This document shows, piece by piece, positions 14,361 through 18,925 of a DNA stretch of 18,925 nt. This DNA is from PNKC01 sp038323265 (GTDB lineage Bacteria > Chloroflexota > Dehalococcoidia > Tepidiformales > Tepidiformaceae). Under the pieces are notes generated by a model. That model was not told the origin of the DNA. It did not search any database and saw only the letters and a list, made by a program, of their open reading frames with translations. Positions within the stretch are counted from its first letter, which is position 1. Each line of letters opens with the position of its first letter. Position numbers and translations under genes: made by a program. The stretch spans positions 1-18,925 of the forward strand of contig JBBQGT010000063.1 in assembly GCA_038323265.1 (NCBI GenBank). Direction: 5' to 3'.

Positions 14361-14390
14361 AAAAGGCCCCTCGCAAGAGGGGCCTTTTCT
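14361..14390. terminator. Terminator between the tRNA pair and the convergent exchanger gene
   Basis: A perfect 10-bp stem AAGGCCCCTC / GAGGGGCCTT with a GCAA loop is followed by TTCT on the plus strand. On the minus strand the same stem is followed by TTTTAAG. It can end both the tRNA transcript and the minus-strand exchanger transcript (gene stop at 14402). Confidence 0.85.
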
Positions 14391-14401
14391 CGTGGGCGTG
14401 G

Positions 14402-15640
14402 CTAGGCTGGGCTGTGGGGAGAATCGGGTTTGCCGCGTAGCACATCCCAGGCCGCGTGGATTGTGACCGGCAGATCCCGGCGGTTGGCGATAAGGATGAT
14501 GACACAGAGCAACGAATAGGCTCCGGCGTAGTAGAGGCGTACAGACTCGCTGGTGATGAAGAGTTGGGTGGCGAAGAGCAAGAAGAGGATGACCGCCTCG
14601 CGGGCGCCCATCTTTAGGTTGGCGAAGACCGCGATCGCGAAGGCGGATTGTGCAGCCGTAAGGAAGATCTCTTCGCGCTGTCGGTCATCGAGCGGGAGGC
14701 CGCCAGTGAACGAGAAGTCACCAGCGGAGAGTAGGAAAGCGATCGGTAGGGTGCCAATGAGGAGTGTCCACTGGTTGACTTTCGAGGAGATGAGGACGCC
14801 CATGCCCGCTGCGGCACGGCCCCGCCAGGCGAGCAGACCGGCGACCAGCACTTCCGGCGATTCGGAAGCGAGCGGCGCCAGCCACTGGATGAGCAGAAAC
14901 TCGGAGAAGCCGAAGTTCTCCCCGATTTCCACCAACGCTTCGGCAAAGGGTTCGGCCGAGGCGAAGATGACGGCCGCGCTGAAAACGAGGGTTGTGACCA
15001 CCAGGAATCGCCGTTTTGTGTTTTGCAGCGAACCCATGGCGCGCGCTGGTCCCACAAGTTCGAGCTCTTCGGATTCGACTTTCGAGCTGAAGTAGAGGTA
15101 GAGCACGAACATGGTGACCAGGACGATGGTGTCGATGACGGTCACGCTGTGGCGCAGGGGGATGAGGATGACGTAAATGGTGGCGATGCTGAGGAAGGCC
15201 AGTTCGAGGCTGCGCTGGCGATCGACGATCAGCTCTTTGAGCCGCGTACGGTAGAAGAAGAGCGCGAAGACGATTGGCCAGCCGACGCCGATGAGCAGGC
15301 GGTTACCGCCCGTCATGTTGGCGATGGCCAGGCCCTTTTCAGCCTCGGCGGGGTCTGCACCGGCTTTCCAGGCGAGGACGAAGTCCACGGCGTATTCGGG
15401 GAGCACGGCGATGATCGCGATGATCGCAAGGGCGAGGCCCTGGGAGATGTCCATTTCGGCGGTCTCCGCGCCCCAGCTCAGGAGGAAGGCCGCGGCGAGG
15501 ATGGCGAGGCCGAAGATCATCGCGGCGAGAACTGGTTCGGGATGAATGCCAGCGATGCGCAGGATGATTCCCGGAAGGCAAGCAGCCACCATGGCGGCGA
15601 TGAGCAGCCAGTGCCTGCCGAAGGACGTGGATTCGGTCAC
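14402..15640 (-). CDS. Sodium/calcium exchanger family (CaCA) membrane protein
   Basis: This is a 412-aa multi-pass inner-membrane protein with about 10-11 hydrophobic helices, of the CaCA cation antiporter superfamily, which exchanges Ca2+ for Na+ or H+. The two alpha repeats are visible: the first around ALAIIAIIAVLPEYAVDFVLAW (Pro81-Glu82), continuing to ANMTGGNRLLIGVG, and the second around LAPLASESPEVLVAGLLAW (Pro262-Glu263), continuing to SSKVNQWTLLIGTLPI. The conserved acidic PE residues, which bind cation, are present in both, in inverted topology. A hydrophilic loop near 185-212 separates the halves. The start is GTG with GAAGGGA about eight bases upstream. The gene follows the PHP gene by 76 bases, perhaps on the same transcript. 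Ion specificity is not determinable. Confidence 0.88.
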   Translation of the reverse strand: MTESTSFGRHWLLIAAMVAACLPGIILRIAGIHPEPVLAAMIFGLAILAAAFLLSWGAETAEMDISQGLALAIIAIIAVLPEYAVDFVLAWKAGADPAEAEKGLAIANMTGGNRLLIGVGWPIVFALFFYRTRLKELIVDRQRSLELAFLSIATIYVILIPLRHSVTVIDTIVLVTMFVLYLYFSSKVESEELELVGPARAMGSLQNTKRRFLVVTTLVFSAAVIFASAEPFAEALVEIGENFGFSEFLLIQWLAPLASESPEVLVAGLLAWRGRAAAGMGVLISSKVNQWTLLIGTLPIAFLLSAGDFSFTGGLPLDDRQREEIFLTAAQSAFAIAVFANLKMGAREAVILFLLFATQLFITSESVRLYYAGAYSLLCVIILIANRRDLPVTIHAAWDVLRGKPDSPHSPA

Positions 15641-15716
15641 GAGACTTGTCCCTTCGATTCCTGAGAGAAGTCGGTCTCACACGCGGAGTTCCAGCGGAAG
15701 CGGTGGAGGCGATCGG

Positions 15717-16430
15717 TCATTCGTAAAAGGGGATGGGCTCGGCGGTTTCCCAGAAGTTGTTGAGTTTGCCTTCGGCAAGTCCTCGGCCCGGGAAGAAGCG
15801 GCCCTTATGCATCTGGTCGACCATCTGTTGAGAGGTTTCGAGGTTCTCTTCAAAGACGGCGGCGAAGTAGCCGATGCCTTGCGTGGAATGGGCGTCTGAG
15901 CCGCCAGTGCCGGGTTTGCCGAGGATCTTGGCTACCTGGAGGGCGAAATAGTTCTCGCGGGGAGTGTTGCAGCCGTTCAGCACTTCGATGCCATGGACAA
16001 GCTGGAAGACCGGGAGTTTCGCCGCCTGCTCGGGCGTGAGATTGAACGGCTCCTTGCCCTCTCGTTTGAAGTGAACGGGGTCGAAGAAGTGGCGAAAGGC
16101 GTGGGCGACGACGAGAAAGGCGCCCTGTTCGTCGGCCACCTGGCGAAGTTTTTCGAGCCGCCGGATGCCGCTTTCGTAGCCCTTGAGGCCGATTGCAAGG
16201 ATGTGGCCCATGTCGGTGGACACTTCCATACCGTTGGAAACGAAGATGCCCTCATGCTTTTTGCGAAACGGGGCGAGGTCCCAGGACTCCCACATCCGAT
16301 CGTGTTCAGTGATGTTCACGCCGGTCAGGCCAACTCGGCGAGCCTCTTCGATAAGGTCATCCGGGTTGAGCATCGAATCTGATGCGCCTTTAGTGGTGTG
16401 GAGGTGCATGTCAATAATTGTGCCTGGCAC
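15717..16430 (-). CDS. PHP-domain phosphoesterase/metal-dependent hydrolase
   Basis: This is a 237-aa cytoplasmic protein with a stand-alone PHP (polymerase and histidinol phosphatase) domain. The metal-binding motifs appear in the expected order: His9-x-His11 (MHLHT), Glu42-His43-Asp44 (ITEHD), Glu69 (NGMEVS), His76, His110 (VVAHAFRH), and Asp179-x-His181 (GGSDAHS). These would hold two or three metal ions and cleave a phosphoester. Stand-alone PHP proteins include nucleoside-bisphosphate phosphatases and others, so the substrate is open. The GTG at 16430 is set by a perfect AAGGAGG six bases upstream (16443-16437). A -10-like TATACT at 16480-16475 could start its message within the 50-base gap after the preceding membrane-protein gene. 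Confidence 0.88.
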   Translation of the reverse strand: MPGTIIDMHLHTTKGASDSMLNPDDLIEEARRVGLTGVNITEHDRMWESWDLAPFRKKHEGIFVSNGMEVSTDMGHILAIGLKGYESGIRRLEKLRQVADEQGAFLVVAHAFRHFFDPVHFKREGKEPFNLTPEQAAKLPVFQLVHGIEVLNGCNTPRENYFALQVAKILGKPGTGGSDAHSTQGIGYFAAVFEENLETSQQMVDQMHKGRFFPGRGLAEGKLNNFWETAEPIPFYE

Positions 16431-16480
16431 GCGGCGCCTCCTTGTTCTTTGTTCCGAGTTTCACGAACCAGCCGAGTATA

Positions 16481-16894
16481 TCATCGGGCGGCGAGGAGAG
16501 GCATCAGCCAGCCGAAGAGCGAGACGAAGAGCAGCGACTGGCCGCACCAGAGCCACCAGTAGCGGCGGGCGAAGATCAACAGCGGGGGAAGCGGCAGCCA
16601 GCCAAGGGCAACGATGATCAGCGCGAAAACGGCGCTCGGCGCGCCCGCGAAACCGGCCTTTTCAGCGAACCCTCCGACTTCGTAGAACGATCCAAGGAGT
16701 AGGCCGAAGAACGACCAGCCGACGCTGGCGCCGGTGAACAGCGGCACGCCCAACAGCACGCCGGGCACGTCACGCGCGACCCAACGTTCGATGAACGCAG
16801 CATCGCGCATCCGGGCGACGAGGACCATGAGCGCCGCGGTTGTGGCGATGCCCATGGCATAGCCCGCTGCCCAGCCTGCGAGGACGGCGTTCAG
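16481..16894 (-). CDS. Hypothetical four-helix membrane protein
   Basis: This ORF encodes about 137 aa with four hydrophobic stretches: AVLAGWAAGYAMGIATTAALMVLV, VLLGVPLFTGASVGWSFFGLLLG, SAVFALIIVALGWLPLPPLLIFA and WLWCGQSLLFVSLFGWLMPLL. It is probably an inner-membrane protein; I recognise no family. The start is unsure. The open frame runs back to 17011, but that part overlaps ispE and reads as its shadow. The CTG at 16894, which overlaps the ispE stop as CTGA, mirrors the NTGA overlaps elsewhere in the window and puts helix 1 right after the start. No in-frame ATG, GTG or TTG was seen between about 16950 and the Met inside helix 1. Probably cotranscribed with rsmA and ispE. Confidence 0.65.
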   Translation of the reverse strand: MNAVLAGWAAGYAMGIATTAALMVLVARMRDAAFIERWVARDVPGVLLGVPLFTGASVGWSFFGLLLGSFYEVGGFAEKAGFAGAPSAVFALIIVALGWLPLPPLLIFARRYWWLWCGQSLLFVSLFGWLMPLLAAR

Positions 16895-17751
16895 TGGTGG
16901 CCCGCGGTGGCACTTGAGATGACCGTACAGCGAGCTCCCTGCGCTGCTGCGGCCACTTTCTCTACCTGCGGCAAGCCGCCAATCCAGAAAAGCGTGGGGC
17001 CCGCCCCGCAAAGCCGGACGGCATCGCCGACGCGCGTTTCGAGGTCCAGCCAGAGGTCGTGCAAGCCATCGAAGATGTCGAAGGCGACGCGTTCGAAGGC
17101 ATTGTGCACGTCGGTGCTGGCGAATGGGCCGCGGTCCCGGGCGGCAAAGGCATGCGCGACGCCTCCCGGATCGAGCGGCTGGCGGTCCAGGGCTGCGAAC
17201 ATCCGCGCAGTCTTGCGCTCGATACTCGTTGGGGGCACGAAGAGCACGACGCCGTGCTTGCTCAGGGGCCGTAATTTCTGGACGCGCTCGCCGCGGCCGC
17301 GAGCGCGGGCGGTGCCGCCGAGCAGGAAGAACGCTTCGTCGCTACCGATGCTGTTGGCTACTACTAACAGGTCGTCATCAGACGCACCCCAGGGGCCCTG
17401 GAGCAGCCTGAGCACGGTCGCGGCGTCGGAGGCGCCGCCGCCGAGACCGCCCGCGGGCGGGATCTGTTTCGCGAGGTGGATGCTCAGTTTGCCGGTCGGG
17501 CGTCCGCAACGTTTGGCGAGGAGGGAAGCTGCCTGCAGGGCGAGGTTCGTGGAATCGCACGGCACGCCGGCGGCGAAGGGGCCGTCGACGCTCAGGCCGT
17601 CGCCATCGCCGAGCCTTACGCGCACCTCGTCCGCCAGTTCGAGCTCCTGCAGGATGGTGTCGATTTCGTGGTAGCCATCGTCGCGCCTGGCCGTGACCTC
17701 GAGGACGAGGTTCGCCTTTGCTGGCGCGCGGCCGACGAGGATATCAGGCAC
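16891..17751 (-). CDS. ispE: 4-diphosphocytidyl-2-C-methyl-D-erythritol kinase
   Basis: IspE phosphorylates CDP-methylerythritol in the MEP isoprenoid pathway; it is a GHMP-family kinase of the cytoplasm. The protein is 286 aa. Lys12 in RAPAKANL and Asp109 in PPAGGLGGGASDAA (98-111, the glycine-rich ATP loop) are the catalytic pair. YHEIDTILQ and CGAGPTLFW (the third GHMP motif) are also present. The start GTG at 17751 lies inside the end of rsmA, an 8-base overlap; the 49 residues before it in the open frame are the rsmA shadow. rsmA-ispE adjacency is seen in many bacteria. With ispG at the other end of the window, this shows an MEP-pathway organism. Confidence 0.95.
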   Translation of the reverse strand: MPDILVGRAPAKANLVLEVTARRDDGYHEIDTILQELELADEVRVRLGDGDGLSVDGPFAAGVPCDSTNLALQAASLLAKRCGRPTGKLSIHLAKQIPPAGGLGGGASDAATVLRLLQGPWGASDDDLLVVANSIGSDEAFFLLGGTARARGRGERVQKLRPLSKHGVVLFVPPTSIERKTARMFAALDRQPLDPGGVAHAFAARDRGPFASTDVHNAFERVAFDIFDGLHDLWLDLETRVGDAVRLCGAGPTLFWIGGLPQVEKVAAAAQGARCTVISSATAGHH

Positions 17752-18577
17752 TTTCTCGCACCTCGCGGGTGCAGGCGAGCAGCGCGAGCCATTCGTCGAT
17801 GGAAAGCGTCTCGGCGCGACGCATGGGGTCCACGCCGGCGGCCCGGAGTGCATCGACCGCCTGTTCGGAGGTGAGCCCCGATTCGCGGGAGAGCGCATTG
17901 TGAATCTGCTTGCGTGGGTTGCGAAAGGTCTTCGAGACGAGCTCGAAGAAGGCGGCGAGCTCGGCGGCGGGGACTCGCGGCTCGGGGTGAAGCGTCAGCC
18001 GAACGACGGAGGAGTAGACCGAAGGCGGCGGATCGAAGGCTGTCGGCGGCACATCGAAGAGCAGTTCAGCACCGGCGTAGACCTGCACCGACATGGTCAG
18101 AAGGGAGGACTGACCAGATTTCGCGGCTAACTCGCGCGCGACTTCTCGCTGCACCATGACCACGGCTTCGGTGGGCTTGGGCGAACCTTCGAGGATGTGG
18201 CGAATGATCGGGTTCGCTGCAAAGTAAGGCAGGTTGCCAACGATTGCGAAAGGCGTGCCACGGGGGACGAGTGTGCCGTAGTCGATGTCGCGGGCATCCG
18301 CCATGACCAGACGAAAGCGCGGTTCGCCTCGGAATCGCTGGGTGAGGTGCGGCACGAGACGCTCTTCGACTTCAAGCGCTGTGACCGTGTGGCCGGCCTC
18401 CAGCAGTGCAGCAGTGAGCTGGCCGGTGCCGGCGCCGATCTCGACCGTCACGCCGCCGGCTGGCTCTCGCACGGCAGTCACGATGTCCGCGAGGACGCCG
18501 CTATCTCGCAGGAAGTGCTGACCTAGTGCCTTACGAGGGCGGGGGCCGGGAAGGCGGGCGGCGTGGGGACGGGGCAC
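17744..18577 (-). CDS. rsmA: 16S rRNA dimethyladenosine methyltransferase
   Basis: RsmA (KsgA) dimethylates two adjacent adenosines near the 3' end of 16S rRNA during 30S maturation, using SAM. The protein is 277 aa. The family opening RKALGQHFLRD (15-25) is followed by the SAM motif VEIGAGTGQLT (45-55), the acidic ALEVEERL motif, MADARDIDY and the catalytic NLPY (115-118). The C-terminal helical domain ends with RRAETLSIDEWLAL. The start is GTG at 18577, with TACCAT (18589-18584) ending six bases upstream and a TTGGAC 18 bases farther up (18613-18608). This predicts a leaderless transcript. It heads the rsmA-ispE-membrane protein operon. Confidence 0.96.
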   Translation of the reverse strand: MPRPHAARLPGPRPRKALGQHFLRDSGVLADIVTAVREPAGGVTVEIGAGTGQLTAALLEAGHTVTALEVEERLVPHLTQRFRGEPRFRLVMADARDIDYGTLVPRGTPFAIVGNLPYFAANPIIRHILEGSPKPTEAVVMVQREVARELAAKSGQSSLLTMSVQVYAGAELLFDVPPTAFDPPPSVYSSVVRLTLHPEPRVPAAELAAFFELVSKTFRNPRKQIHNALSRESGLTSEQAVDALRAAGVDPMRRAETLSIDEWLALLACTREVRESA

Positions 18578-18613
18578 CGTTCGATGGTAGAACGCGCGTT
18601 AGCGCCAGTCCAA
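18578..18613 (-). promoter_or_regulatory. rsmA promoter, probably leaderless
   Basis: TTGGAC (18613-18608), an 18-base spacer and TACCAT (18589-18584) are followed by CGAACG and the GTG start codon. A -10 this close to the start places transcription initiation at the first codon. No Shine-Dalgarno is present. Confidence 0.55.
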
Positions 18614-18650
18614 GGATACCTCGAGCTGGCGACGACGCGTTATGGAGATT

Positions 18651-18925
18651 AAGAAAGGCTGTGCACCTGCTGTCGAACTGACCGCCAGGCTTGTCCCATG
18701 CCAGCTAACTCTGATCCGGTTGGCCTGCGGCACCCGAAGCATTCCACTTATGGCTGCTTCCTTCCGGACCTGACCAGGTTCGCGGCGCTCCGCCGCGCAG
18801 GACCAGATCGTCAACGCCGCTTAGCAAGAACAGTCCCTAACGAAACAACCCTCGAGCAGGAATTCAACCCCGCTATAGCGGATTGCGGGTACAGGACACC
18901 GCTAGCTCCCCGTCTAGCACAGCCA
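18651..18925 (-). ncRNA. ffs: Signal recognition particle RNA, large (Bacillus) type
   Basis: This is the RNA scaffold of the signal recognition particle, which binds Ffh and directs membrane-protein targeting. On the minus strand the S-domain core GTCAGGTCCGGAAGGAAGCAGC (GGAA tetraloop and symmetric loop) lies at about 18774-18753. Unlike the short 4.5S RNA of E. coli, it also has the Alu-domain blocks of the B. subtilis scRNA: GTGCTAGACGGGGAG and CCTGTACCCGCAATCCGC near the 5' end, and TCGACAGCAGGTGCAC near the 3' end. The termini pair as GGCTGTGC (18924-18917) with GCACAGCC (18664-18657), giving a mature RNA of about 268 bases, followed by TTTCTT (18656-18651) as terminator. The 5' end may extend a few bases past the window. 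Confidence 0.95.

Noticed and set aside
14193..14405. Short ORF across the tRNA-Leu and tRNA-Arg genes
   Set aside because: The DNA folds as two complete tRNAs with encoded CCA and a terminator; the ORF is incidental.
18599..18814. 71-codon minus-strand ORF near the window end
   Set aside because: It lies inside the large SRP RNA, whose conserved blocks explain the sequence.
1..18925. CRISPR arrays, insertion sequences, integrases, phage genes or an unusual defence system
   Set aside because: No regularly spaced repeats, transposase-like ORFs or accessory gene clusters were seen; nearly all of the sequence is explained by housekeeping genes.

Overview
The window is an ordinary, densely packed bacterial chromosome segment of about 60-65% GC. 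It carries housekeeping genes and has no mobile element, prophage, CRISPR array or plasmid gene that I could find. The gene content (Bacillus-like cytochrome b558-type succinate dehydrogenase, class II B12-dependent ribonucleotide reductase next to nrdR, two yggT copies, large SRP RNA, frequent GTG/TTG starts) fits Chloroflexota or a related Gram-positive-like lineage. That assignment is an inference, because no marker here settles the phylum.

Layout: (1) 1-190, the 3' end of a tmRNA gene and its terminator. (2) 201-1984, divergent ispG (isoprenoid synthesis, minus) and a Nudix ADP-ribose pyrophosphatase-like gene (plus). (3) 2107-5741, the sdhC-sdhA-sdhB operon for succinate dehydrogenase/fumarate reductase. 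(4) 5803-6117, a small unknown protein with four cysteines. (5) 6202-9745, a dNTP-supply locus: a pair of NrdR boxes, nrdR, an unknown small gene, then nrdJ behind its own strong promoter, whose spacer holds a GAAC-N4-GTTC LexA-type box. (6) 9818-12178, a small membrane protein, yggS (PLP homeostasis), proC and two yggT paralogs. (7) 12226-13946, an ABC-2 type exporter (ATPase plus permease). (8) 14004-14390, tRNA-Val(CAC) on minus, divergent from tRNA-Leu(CAG) and tRNA-Arg(GCG), then a terminator that can serve both strands. (9) 14402-16430, a CaCA-family cation exchanger and a PHP-domain phosphoesterase (minus). (10) 16481-18577, rsmA-ispE-unknown membrane protein (minus), tightly overlapping. 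(11) 18651-18925, a large Bacillus-type SRP RNA (minus) that fills the end of the window.

Genes inside operons commonly overlap by four bases as NTGA (ATGA, GTGA, TTGA and perhaps CTGA), which suggests translational coupling. Several first genes (ispG, Nudix, the Cys-rich ORF, the 9818 membrane protein, rsmA) have a TAnnnT -10-like hexamer ending 6-7 bases before the start codon, which predicts leaderless mRNAs. I see no clearly new multigene system. The most interesting signals are regulatory: the apparent split NrdR/LexA control of the ribonucleotide reductase locus, the leaderless promoters, and a probable AUC start in the second yggT.
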